NCBI GenBank assembly: GCA_964601575.1
Contig: CAZROA010000104.1
Coordinates: 1-7,609, forward strand
Direction: 5' to 3'
DNA from: CAZKEG01 sp964601575
GTDB lineage: Bacteria; Desulfobacterota; Thermodesulfobacteria; Thermodesulfobacteriales; Thermodesulfatatoraceae
Length of the DNA stretch: 7,609 nt
The position numbers and the translations under genes are program-made. Under the pieces are notes generated by a model. The model did not search any database. It saw only the letters and a program-made list of their open reading frames with translations, and was not told the DNA's origin. Positions 1 through 5,595 of this stretch are shown here, piece by piece. Each line of letters starts with the position of its first letter. The stretch's first letter is position 1.

Positions 1-108
1 TACATCCAGGTAAGGAGTATCCCTGGCCAAGGGACGACCTTTGAGATCTTTCTCCCCTTGGCCGAGGCCGAAGAGAGTCAGCAAAAATCCCTTTTTGAAG
101 ATTTGTAA
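1..108 (+). CDS. Sensor histidine kinase, C-terminal end only (partial)
   Basis: Frame 1 is open from the window edge to a TAA at 106-108, giving the last 35 residues of a protein whose start lies outside the window. The segment includes PGQGTTFEIFLPL, which matches the G2 box and final beta strand of the HATPase_c ATP-binding domain of sensor histidine kinases, where GxGTTFxIxLP is typical. A short acidic tail (AEAEESQQ, ending FEDL) follows. In the family this domain binds ATP and phosphorylates the conserved His of the kinase. The sensor part, the His box and any partner response regulator cannot be seen. An inverted repeat overlaps the stop codon. The family call is fairly secure because this motif is characteristic; the signal it senses is unknown. 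Confidence 0.8.
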   Translation, partial: YIQVRSIPGQGTTFEIFLPLAEAEESQQKSLFEDL

Positions 109-115
109 AAAGGGA
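88..115 (+). repeat. 9-bp inverted repeat over the histidine kinase stop codon
   Basis: TCCCTTTTT at 88-96 is perfectly complementary to AAAAAGGGA at 107-115, with a 10-nt loop. In RNA this could form a hairpin with GC pairs at the base and AU pairs at the tip, enclosing the TAA stop. No T-run follows, so it is not a classic intrinsic terminator. It could be an mRNA 3'-end stabilising hairpin or chance. The GGGAATTCCC palindrome at 112-121 partly overlaps it. Confidence 0.4.
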
Positions 116-140
116 ATTCCCAGTAATCTTTGGCCAGATC

Positions 141-169
141 TTGACAAAGACAGGGGTGGTAGATATAGA
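141..169 (+). promoter_or_regulatory. Sigma70-type promoter of the tRNA-Pro gene
   Basis: A perfect -35 hexamer TTGACA (141-146) is separated by exactly 17 bp from TATAGA (164-169), one mismatch from the consensus -10. Transcription would start near 176, about 9 bases before the mature tRNA 5' end at 185, which leaves a short leader for RNase P to remove. This is the only near-consensus promoter I found in the window. It may also feed the speD-speE pair downstream if the intervening terminators leak. Confidence 0.72.
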
Positions 170-184
170 TTGAACGGCTACTGG

Positions 185-261
185 CGGGACGTAGCGCAGC
201 CTGGCAGCGCACCTGCTTGGGGTGTAGGGGGTCGGCGGTTCAAATCCGCCCGTCCCGACCA
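185..261 (+). tRNA. tRNA-Pro (anticodon GGG)
   Basis: A complete cloverleaf can be drawn by eye. The acceptor stem CGGGACG (185-191) pairs with CGTCCCG (251-257), followed by discriminator A and an encoded CCA (259-261). The D stem is GCGC/GCGC. The anticodon stem CCTGC/GTAGG encloses the 7-base loop TTGGGGT (217-223), so the anticodon is GGG at 219-221, reading CCC and CCU proline codons. The T arm is GGCGG-TTCAAAT-CCGCC. The C1 start of the acceptor stem and A73 are typical of bacterial tRNA-Pro. A good promoter precedes it and a T-run follows directly. Confidence 0.97.
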
Positions 262-262
262 G

Positions 263-269
263 TTTTTTT
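263..269 (+). terminator. T-run directly after tRNA-Pro
   Basis: Seven consecutive T residues begin two bases after the encoded CCA. The T arm and acceptor stem of the tRNA could act as the preceding hairpin, so some transcripts may end here. This is weaker than the hairpin at 277-315 and could act together with it. Confidence 0.4.
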
Positions 270-276
270 GTGTCTG

Positions 277-315
277 GGCTCCTGGCTTTGCTGAGGAGCC
301 TTTAAAAATTTTTTT
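277..315 (+). terminator. Probable intrinsic terminator between tRNA-Pro and speD
   Basis: GGCTCCT (277-283) is perfectly complementary to AGGAGCC (294-300), a 7-bp GC-rich stem with a 10-nt loop. It is followed by TTT, five A and seven T (301-315). The T-tract is interrupted by A residues, so termination may be partial. It sits 32 bases upstream of the speD start, so it may terminate the tRNA transcript or act as an attenuator for speD-speE. I see no separate good promoter for speD after it. Confidence 0.6.
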
Positions 316-337
316 GGAACCGGGCGTCTGCCTGGGG

Positions 338-345
338 GGAGGTGA
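338..345 (+). promoter_or_regulatory. Shine-Dalgarno site that fixes the speD start
   Basis: GGAGGTGA at 338-345 is a long anti-SD match. Its GGAGG core ends 5 bases before the ATG at 348, an ideal spacing. The alternative GTG at 342-344 lies inside the SD itself and is therefore unlikely to be the start. Confidence 0.75.
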
Positions 346-347
346 GA

Positions 348-776
348 ATGAGAGCCACTGCCCCTGTTTGTCAGATCGAGAAATTCCCCACCCAGGAGGC
401 CCATCGGGCCAGGAGCTGTGATTTTATCACTACCCACCTCTTGGTGGAGATGTGGCAAGCCCCGTTTTCCTTGCTGGCCGATGCCAAAGAGGTAGAGCGG
501 GCCCTGCGTTTTGCCGGAAATGGACATAGTCAGGACGGTGAGGTGATCAGCTATCAATTTTCCCCTTACGGTGTCTCGGCCAAGGCTATGTTTGGTGATG
601 CCCATATCTTCATTCACACTTGGCCGGAAAATGGCTATGCGGCGATAGACATCTTTGCCAGCGATCAAGACGGGGCTTACCAGGTGTTTGAGCGCCTGAA
701 AGAGGCCTTTAAGCCTCATTATGTCCACGTGCTTGAGATGAAACGCGGTCAACTCATCGAGCTGGAGGAGACTTGA
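348..776 (+). CDS. speD: SpeD-family S-adenosylmethionine decarboxylase homolog lacking the pyruvoyl serine
   Basis: The protein has 142 residues and resembles class 1b bacterial/archaeal AdoMet decarboxylase, with about 20 extra residues before the usual N-terminus. Family landmarks are SPYGVS (72-77), IHTWPENGYAAID (89-101) and a C-terminal VHVLEMKRG. Known enzymes make decarboxylated AdoMet, the aminopropyl donor for spermidine, using a pyruvoyl group formed by self-cleavage between Glu and Ser in an ESH motif. Here, with spacing unchanged from GVS to IHTWPE, that motif reads Asp84-Ala85-His86. The catalytic Cys of the FTCG motif aligns with Ser105 (FASD). The equivalents of Thermotoga Ser55 (Ser77) and His68 (His90) remain. 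Pyruvoyl formation should therefore be impossible by the known route. It overlaps speE by 4 bases (TTGA), so the two are probably made together. Family membership is secure; decarboxylase activity is doubtful. Confidence 0.88.
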   Translation: MRATAPVCQIEKFPTQEAHRARSCDFITTHLLVEMWQAPFSLLADAKEVERALRFAGNGHSQDGEVISYQFSPYGVSAKAMFGDAHIFIHTWPENGYAAIDIFASDQDGAYQVFERLKEAFKPHYVHVLEMKRGQLIELEET

Positions 777-1612
777 CTCGCTACTGGTGGCACGAAAAGA
801 TCACGCCGCATTATACGCACGGGTATTACGTTATCCCCATTTACGAGGAGCGCACCCCTCATCAGCATCTCCTGATCTTTAAGAATGAACTTTGGGGGCG
901 CTTCCTCGTCTTGGATGGGATAACCCAGTTCACCGAACGCGACGAATTTATCTATCATGACACCATTGTCTATTGCCCGGCGGCGGCGTTAGCTACCCCC
1001 CCAGAAGAGGTCTTGGTCATCGGCGGGGGAGATGGGGGGGTGGTGCGTGAACTCCAGAAGATCCCTGGAGTACAAAAGATCCTTCAGCTTGAGGTAGACG
1101 AATCCGTCTTTCGGGCCTGCCAAAAATACCTGCGAGAGATCGCCGGTGATTACGAGGACCCTCGTCTCACCTTCCGCATTGCCGACGGGGCTGTAGAAGT
1201 GAAAAAAATGGCCGCTGAGTCTTTTGATTTGATCATCGTCGATTGTAGTGACCCCATCGGCCCTTCGGCGGTGCTTTATACCGAAGAGTTTTACGCTGAT
1301 ATCTATCGCTTGCTTAAACCCCACGGGCGCTTTATCCAGCAGGCCAGCATCCCTCGCTTTTTTCCCCACATCCTGCCTATGGCCTATCACCGGGCGGCCA
1401 AGGCCTTTGACCAGTTAGAAGTCCTACGGGCCCCGGTGCCTTGCTATGGTGATGAGATTGCCTTTATCCTCGGTAGCAAAGACGGTACCTCCGCTGCCGT
1501 ACCTAAACGTGAGTTTCAAGGGCGGTTTTATAATCCGGCTATTCACCGGGCCTGTTTTGCCCTCCCTACCTGGTGGCAAGAAGAATTCTTGAAGGTTAGA
1601 CAAGATAACTAA
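773..1612 (+). CDS. speE: SpeE-family polyamine aminopropyltransferase (spermidine synthase-like)
   Basis: This 279-residue cytosolic protein has the full spermidine synthase layout: an N-terminal beta domain with LDGITQFTERDEFIYH, then a Rossmann methyltransferase-like fold. GGGDGG (84-89) binds the decarboxylated AdoMet donor, and DCSDPIGP (157-164) carries the catalytic Asp. The C-terminus NPAIHRACFALP is typical. The family moves an aminopropyl group onto putrescine, agmatine or longer amines. Several pocket motifs differ from common forms: YHD instead of YHE (61-63), QQAS where QxES is common (189-192), and CYGDEIAF (224-231) where YPxGxWxF is common. The acceptor therefore cannot be predicted. 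The start is TTG, overlapping the speD stop; GGAGG at 764-768 sits 4 bases upstream and no other start codon lies nearby. Its 3' end overlaps the convergent hemW by 17 bp. Confidence 0.9.
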   Translation: MTRYWWHEKITPHYTHGYYVIPIYEERTPHQHLLIFKNELWGRFLVLDGITQFTERDEFIYHDTIVYCPAAALATPPEEVLVIGGGDGGVVRELQKIPGVQKILQLEVDESVFRACQKYLREIAGDYEDPRLTFRIADGAVEVKKMAAESFDLIIVDCSDPIGPSAVLYTEEFYADIYRLLKPHGRFIQQASIPRFFPHILPMAYHRAAKAFDQLEVLRAPVPCYGDEIAFILGSKDGTSAAVPKREFQGRFYNPAIHRACFALPTWWQEEFLKVRQDN

Positions 1613-2735
1613 AGACCTGGTTGGCCAAGAGCAGGCCTTTTTTAGTAAGTCTTAAGAAATCTCCGGCCCATTCAAGCAGTTCTTTTTTGATCAGGTCTTC
1701 GAGCACCGGGCCGTAATATTCTTTGAGATCAAGGCCGAATTCCTGGAGGAGACGCAATCGGGAAACCCCTTCCAAGAGCCGTAAACCGAGGATTACCGCT
1801 TCGCGAAAACGAGCCTCTGGTGAGAGACATTCTTCCTCTCGCGGTGGGAGTTTTCCAGAGAGTAGGGCCGTGAGATAGGCCTCAAGGTCTTCGACGTTTT
1901 TGTATCTTACCCCGTCAAGATAGGAAGCCGCCGCTGGACCCAGGCCGAGATAGGGTTTGGCCTCCCAGTAGAAAAGATTGTGCTGGCAACGCCATCCGGG
2001 TTTGGCGTAGTTTGAAATTTCATAATGCTCGTAGCCCGAGGCGATCAAAAAATCTTCGATCAGGGTGTACATGGAGACCACGGTCTCTTCCTCAGGAAGG
2101 ATGAGTTTTCCTTGGGTGTAAAGTTGACCAAAAGGCGTGCCCTCTTCGATGGTCAGTTCGTAACAAGAAAGATGTTCAGGCCCTAAAGAGATAGCCCTTT
2201 TTAGTTCCTCTTCTAAGTCCTTTAGTGTCTGACCGGGCCAGGCAAAGATGAGATCAAGGGAGAGGTTTTCAAAACCAGCCCTTCGGGCAAGTTCAACAGC
2301 CTCTTTGATCTCACGCACCGTGTGCCGTCGCCCAAGGGCGCAAAGTCCCTTTTCTTGAAAACTTTGGGCTCCAAGGCTTAGACGATTAAACCCTAGGGAC
2401 CGATAGGCCTTTAGTTGTTCTAGGCTAAGACCTTCGGGATTGGCCTCTAAAGTTACTTCCCCAAGCTCAAGGGAAAAAAGCTCGGCTAAATAAGAAAAGA
2501 GCTCTTCGTAGAAAGAGGGAGGGAGGAGGGAAGGGGTCCCGCCACCGGCATAAAAGGTGACCAAACGATACCCCTTTAGTTTTGGTGCCCAAAACTTGGC
2601 CTCTGTCTTTAAGGCTTTAAGATAAGCAGGAACTTTATCTAAGGCCTTGGGCAGGGAGTAAAAGTCGCAATAGGGACATTTAGCGCGACAGAAGGGGACA
2701 TGGAGATAAAGGGCGGCCTCTAGCGTTTGCCCCAA
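1596..2735 (-). CDS. hemW: Radical SAM heme chaperone HemW
   Basis: The protein has 379 residues, normal for HemW (formerly called HemN-like coproporphyrinogen oxidase). The radical SAM cluster motif HVPFCRAKCPYCDFYS holds Cys16, Cys20 and Cys23 for a [4Fe-4S] cluster. GGGTPS follows at 64-69, with the usual EANPE, RLSLGAQSF and DLIFAWPGQT segments. CQHNLFYW and YLGLGPAAAS match the HemW signature. Family members bind heme and deliver it to client proteins; they are not proven coproporphyrinogen oxidases. The start is TTG, with a GGAGG 6 bases upstream lying inside the hyuB coding region. The gene overlaps hyuB by 16 bp, so it is probably translationally coupled, and it is last in the minus-strand operon. 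Its 3' end overlaps convergent speE. Confidence 0.93.
   Translation of the reverse strand: MGQTLEAALYLHVPFCRAKCPYCDFYSLPKALDKVPAYLKALKTEAKFWAPKLKGYRLVTFYAGGGTPSLLPPSFYEELFSYLAELFSLELGEVTLEANPEGLSLEQLKAYRSLGFNRLSLGAQSFQEKGLCALGRRHTVREIKEAVELARRAGFENLSLDLIFAWPGQTLKDLEEELKRAISLGPEHLSCYELTIEEGTPFGQLYTQGKLILPEEETVVSMYTLIEDFLIASGYEHYEISNYAKPGWRCQHNLFYWEAKPYLGLGPAAASYLDGVRYKNVEDLEAYLTALLSGKLPPREEECLSPEARFREAVILGLRLLEGVSRLRLLQEFGLDLKEYYGPVLEDLIKKELLEWAGDFLRLTKKGLLLANQVFSYLV
1614..1643 (+). terminator. Possible terminator just after speE
   Basis: One base after the speE TAA, GACCTG (1614-1619) can pair with CAGGCC (1632-1637) with one A-C mismatch, and six T residues follow (1638-1643). The loop contains TTGGCCAA, which is itself palindromic. 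The site lies wholly inside the antisense hemW coding sequence. The position and T-run support a terminator, but the imperfect stem keeps confidence modest. Confidence 0.42.
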
Positions 2736-4270
2736 CCTCCGCCTCCAGGCGTCCGGATCTCAATCACATCACCGGGAGAGACCTCTAAGGTGACCTTGCC
2801 GAGGAGTTTTTTACGACGGCCCCTGGTTTCTAAGATATTTTGTCCCCTTTTACCCGCCTCTCCTCCGAAGAGCCCGTAAGGAGCCAGGCGTCTGCGTTCG
2901 GAGAGGATGGTCACCGTGGCCTTGGTCAAGAACTTGACCCTCCTTATTAAGCCGTCTCCTCCGCGGAATTTGCCCCGGCCACCAGAGCGGTTTCGCAGCC
3001 GATAGGCCTCTACCAAGACCGGAAAATCCCGTTCCAAGGCCTCGATAGGAGTATTTAAAGTATTGGTCATGTGGGTGTGTACCCCAGAAAGCCCGGCTAA
3101 CCCCGGGCGCCCGCCCATTCCCCCACCGATGGTCTCGTAATAAGTAAATTTTTGGCCGTTAACCTCGCCTCCAAAGGCAAAGTTATTCATCGAACCGCAA
3201 GAGGCTGCAGGGATCTGGTCAGGGATGGCCTGGGCCAAGGCCCCAAGGACCACGTCGACCACTCGCTGAGAGGTCTCCACGTTTCCAGCGGCCACTGGTG
3301 CTGGATAGACAGCGTCCACCACCGTGCCTGGGCGGGTAAGGATCTCAATCGGGGCAAAGGCCCCTTGGTTATGGGGGAGGCCACCCCTGGCCAGCGAAAA
3401 AAAGACGTAGTAGACCGCGGCACAGGTCACCGCACGCACGGCGTTAAGTCCGGTGGTCACCTGAGGGGCTGAGTCCCGAAAGTCAAGCCTTACTTCCTCG
3501 CCTCGGACCTCTATTTTTACTCGAATGGGAATGGGTTCATCCCTTAGGCCGTCGTCATCCAGGTAATCTTCAAAGGCGTACGTCCCATCGGGGATCTCAC
3601 GGATGAGATAATGCATTAGACGGGAGGCATAATCTAAGAGGAGACCGAATCGTTCTTCTAGATAATCCAAGCCGTAGCGCTTAACCAATTCCTTGACCCT
3701 GATCTCCCCCCGCCGAAGGGCCGCCACTTGGGCCCTGAGGTCTCCTTCTCTTTCCGCCGGGTTTCTTACCTGAGAGAGAAATTCCTTCCAAAATCGGTCG
3801 TCCAAGACACCGGCCCGATAAAGCTTACGTGGAGAGATGAAAACTCCTTCTTCCTCGATATGGGAGGCCAAGGGCATAGAACCCGGGGTCTTTCCGCCTA
3901 CATCGGCATGATGGGCGCGGACGGTGAGGAAAAAGGCCGGTTCTTGGCCGATGAAGATCGGTTTGATCAAGGTGATGTCCGGGAGATGGGTCCCTCCGGC
4001 GTAAGGATCGTTGGTAATAATTATGTCTTCCGGGTCAAAAGAAAGCCTTTCTCTCACTGCGGCCAAGGTATGGGGCATGGCCCCGAGGTGGACGGGGATA
4101 TGAGCCGCCTGGGCGATGAGCCGGCCTTGGCCATCAAAGATGGCACAGGAAAAATCCCGGCGTTCTTTGATATTGGGGGAAAAGGCCGCTTTTTGTAAGA
4201 CAATGCCCATTTCTTCGGCCACGGCGGAAAAAAGCGACTCAAAGATGGTGATTTCGATCTCTTCACGCAT
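2720..4270 (-). CDS. Hydantoinase B/oxoprolinase family protein (HyuB-like)
   Basis: The 516-residue protein is full length for HyuB. It has the N-terminal SPNIKERRDFSCAIFD segment (31-46), the putative metal-site motifs NDPYAGGTHLPD (87-98) and RAHHADVGG (118-126), and a Gly-rich TPGGGGWG end. In characterised systems (5-oxoprolinase, N-methylhydantoinase, acetone or acetophenone carboxylase), HyuB works with the ATP-dependent HyuA subunit to open a ring or carboxylate a substrate. No HyuA gene lies beside it here: the upstream neighbour is the HD gene and the downstream one is hemW. The substrate therefore cannot be named. ATG 4270 is preferred over GTG 4276, because GGAG (4281-4278) lies 7 bases from the ATG but only 1 base from the GTG. 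The ATG overlaps the HD stop as TGATG. Confidence 0.92.
   Translation of the reverse strand: MREEIEITIFESLFSAVAEEMGIVLQKAAFSPNIKERRDFSCAIFDGQGRLIAQAAHIPVHLGAMPHTLAAVRERLSFDPEDIIITNDPYAGGTHLPDITLIKPIFIGQEPAFFLTVRAHHADVGGKTPGSMPLASHIEEEGVFISPRKLYRAGVLDDRFWKEFLSQVRNPAEREGDLRAQVAALRRGEIRVKELVKRYGLDYLEERFGLLLDYASRLMHYLIREIPDGTYAFEDYLDDDGLRDEPIPIRVKIEVRGEEVRLDFRDSAPQVTTGLNAVRAVTCAAVYYVFFSLARGGLPHNQGAFAPIEILTRPGTVVDAVYPAPVAAGNVETSQRVVDVVLGALAQAIPDQIPAASCGSMNNFAFGGEVNGQKFTYYETIGGGMGGRPGLAGLSGVHTHMTNTLNTPIEALERDFPVLVEAYRLRNRSGGRGKFRGGDGLIRRVKFLTKATVTILSERRRLAPYGLFGGEAGKRGQNILETRGRRKKLLGKVTLEVSPGDVIEIRTPGGGGWGKR
2742..2746 (-). promoter_or_regulatory. Shine-Dalgarno site of hemW encoded by the hyuB glycine tail
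   Basis: On the minus strand, GGAGG at 2746-2742 lies 6 bases before the TTG at 2735. A second GGAGG abuts the TTG and is too close to serve. Both come from glycine codons of the conserved Gly-rich C-terminus of the HyuB-family protein, so one stretch serves as coding sequence and as ribosome-binding site. It supports the unusual TTG start. Confidence 0.6.
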
Positions 4271-4923
4271 CAGCACTCTCCGGCCACTTCGCGATGGAGG
4301 CGTTCGAAGAATTCTTCCATAAACCGGTAGCGATCCTCGGCCAGACGACGCCCTTCCTCGGTGAGCATCTGGTCTTTGATCTTCGAGAGCTTAAGCTTAA
4401 ATTCCCGCCAGGCGGTATCCTCCGGCCCATAGGGCTCGGTCTTTGAGAGATCTACTTCGGGGTTGTGTAACCTGGCCCCCACTTCTCCGGCAAAGAGAAA
4501 GGCCCGCCCGATACCCACGGCACCTAAGGCATCGAGCTTATCGGCATCAAAGAGGACCTTGGCCTCTAAGGTCTCCGGGCGTTTATGGCCCCGAAAGCGG
4601 TGTCTTTCTATAGCGTGGGCCACGGCCTCAATAAAATCTCGAGGCAGGCCATAACGGGCCAAGATTTCCCGCACTAGCTTAGCTCCGTATTCGGCATGAC
4701 ATACCGCCCCTTTGGTCCGCCGTTCCTCAGCCCGGCCAATGTCATGGAAAAGGGCCGCCACGCGCACTACTTCTAAATCGGCCCCTTCGGCCTTGGCCAG
4801 ATGCTCGGCCAAGGCCAGGACCCGCTTGACGTGATCCCACCGATGGCTGGTGCCGTTGGCTTCATACCAACGCTTGGCCTCTTCGACTAGGGCCTGCCAC
4901 AGTTTTTCATTGAGGACACCCAT
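4270..4923 (-). CDS. HD-domain phosphohydrolase, YedJ-like
   Basis: The 217-residue protein has a complete HD-domain metal site: His27 in SHRWDH, the paired His60-Asp61 in LFHDIGR, His76, and Asp126 in FDADKLDALGAVGIGRAF. That last motif is characteristic of the YedJ/YpgQ-type subgroup, which includes enzymes that hydrolyse nucleotides or other phosphate esters using bound metal ions. The C-terminal third is helical and charged and ends in Cys217. The true substrate is unknown. The ATG at 4923 has no SD within normal distance; the nearest GGAGAG lies about 17 bases away, so translation may depend on coupling to upstream reading. Its stop overlaps the hyuB start. Nothing in its sequence ties it to oxidoreductase chemistry; the link is operon position only. 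Confidence 0.88.
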   Translation of the reverse strand: MGVLNEKLWQALVEEAKRWYEANGTSHRWDHVKRVLALAEHLAKAEGADLEVVRVAALFHDIGRAEERRTKGAVCHAEYGAKLVREILARYGLPRDFIEAVAHAIERHRFRGHKRPETLEAKVLFDADKLDALGAVGIGRAFLFAGEVGARLHNPEVDLSKTEPYGPEDTAWREFKLKLSKIKDQMLTEEGRRLAEDRYRFMEEFFERLHREVAGEC

Positions 4924-5012
4924 AGGGAAATTTCTACCAACTCTCCGGCCAGAAACAAGGGGAAAATCTCGATGTAGAAAGTCGATTCGGGAATAACCGC
5001 TAATTTAGCCAC
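4887..5012 (-). CDS. Possible 41-residue small ORF between the gamma subunit and the HD gene
   Basis: A GTG at 5012 inside the last codons of the gamma subunit gene opens a frame running through the 81-base gap and into the HD gene, stopping at TAG (4889-4887). The product begins MAKLAVIPESTFYIEIFPL and continues with a hydrophobic and acidic stretch. I recognise no family. In favour: the frame is open across the whole gap, the residues look protein-like, and it could couple translation to the HD gene, which lacks a good SD. Against: there is no clear SD, the start is GTG, and the last third overlaps the HD gene. It may be chance. Confidence 0.25.
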   Translation of the reverse strand: MAKLAVIPESTFYIEIFPLFLAGELVEISLWVSSMKNCGRP

Positions 5013-5559
5013 CAGCAAAGGACAAACCAAGTTTAAAGGCCAATTGATTGGCCGGCAGCAAGTCACGATACCTGCTGGGTAAGATCCTTTTGAGACTCTT
5101 TAAGAGATTTTCAGGGCTCACTATGCGTGTCAGGCGTACAAAGGCCCCTAAGGCTATAAGATTAATCAGGCGTTCGGAGCCGATCTTTTGGGCCAATTCC
5201 TGAAGAGGAAGGGCTGCGATACGAAATCCATTTGCCCCTGGGAGAAATTCCTTGGGGATCAAAGAGGAATTGATGACCATGTATCCTTTTTTAATGAGGC
5301 GAGGGAGGAATTTTTGAAAGGAAGGGTAATTTAGGAAGATGGCCCCTTTGGCCTTGTTGACCACCGGAGAGGCAATCTCTCCCTTTGAGATAACCACTGT
5401 ACAATGACACGTCCCTCCCCTCATTTCCGGGCCGTATTCCGGGAGGTAAGTGACGTTAAAACCTTCTTCCATAGCCGCTTGGGCCAATAAGTTACCGGCA
5501 AAAAGGACCCCTTGTCCCCCAAAACCCGCCACGATGACTTCAAAACTCTGGTCTTTCAT
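5005..5559 (-). CDS. 2-oxoacid:ferredoxin oxidoreductase, gamma subunit
   Basis: The protein has 184 residues, the usual size for a stand-alone gamma subunit of the Por/Kor/Vor family. It starts with GFGGQGVLFAGNLLAQAA (12-29), the family's first strand and glycine loop, and has YGPEMRGGT (42-50) followed by VVIS and SPVV. In these enzymes the gamma subunit packs with alpha and beta and helps form the CoA-binding part of the complex. The ATG has an AGGAG (5569-5565) 5 bases upstream. It follows the beta gene after 36 bp, the widest gap within the oxidoreductase genes, and no terminator is visible there. KorC and VorC are equally good names. The family call is secure; the substrate comes from the alpha subunit. 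Confidence 0.93.
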   Translation of the reverse strand: MKDQSFEVIVAGFGGQGVLFAGNLLAQAAMEEGFNVTYLPEYGPEMRGGTCHCTVVISKGEIASPVVNKAKGAIFLNYPSFQKFLPRLIKKGYMVINSSLIPKEFLPGANGFRIAALPLQELAQKIGSERLINLIALGAFVRLTRIVSPENLLKSLKRILPSRYRDLLPANQLAFKLGLSFAGG

Positions 5560-5595
5560 TGGTTCTCCTGGTTCCTAATTCGGTTTTGTTCTTGT

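Noticed and set aside
185..261. tRNA-Pro as an integration site
   Set aside because: No duplicated tRNA 3' end, integrase or other mobile-element gene is seen in the window.
342..347. GTG at 342 as the speD start
   Set aside because: It lies within the SD; the ATG at 348 has ideal spacing.
41..421. A 126-codon plus-strand reading frame across the tRNA
   Set aside because: It runs through the kinase end in the wrong frame and straight through a complete tRNA gene and terminator; no family resemblance.
594..602. A sequencing error as the explanation for the missing SpeD serine
   Set aside because: No frameshift is needed, and several positions differ (Glu to Asp, Ser to Ala, and Cys to Ser further on), so one miscalled base does not explain it. 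Raw reads would still be a useful check.
240..752. A 170-codon minus-strand frame opposite speD
   Set aside because: It is antisense to a recognised family gene and overlaps the tRNA 3' end; its sequence resembles no family and looks like a shadow of speD.
989..1390. A 133-codon minus-strand frame opposite speE
   Set aside because: It is a shadow of the strongly supported speE coding frame.
3728..4198. A 156-codon plus-strand frame opposite the HyuB-family gene
   Set aside because: The other strand encodes conserved HyuB motifs over this exact stretch; no recognisable domain in the plus frame.
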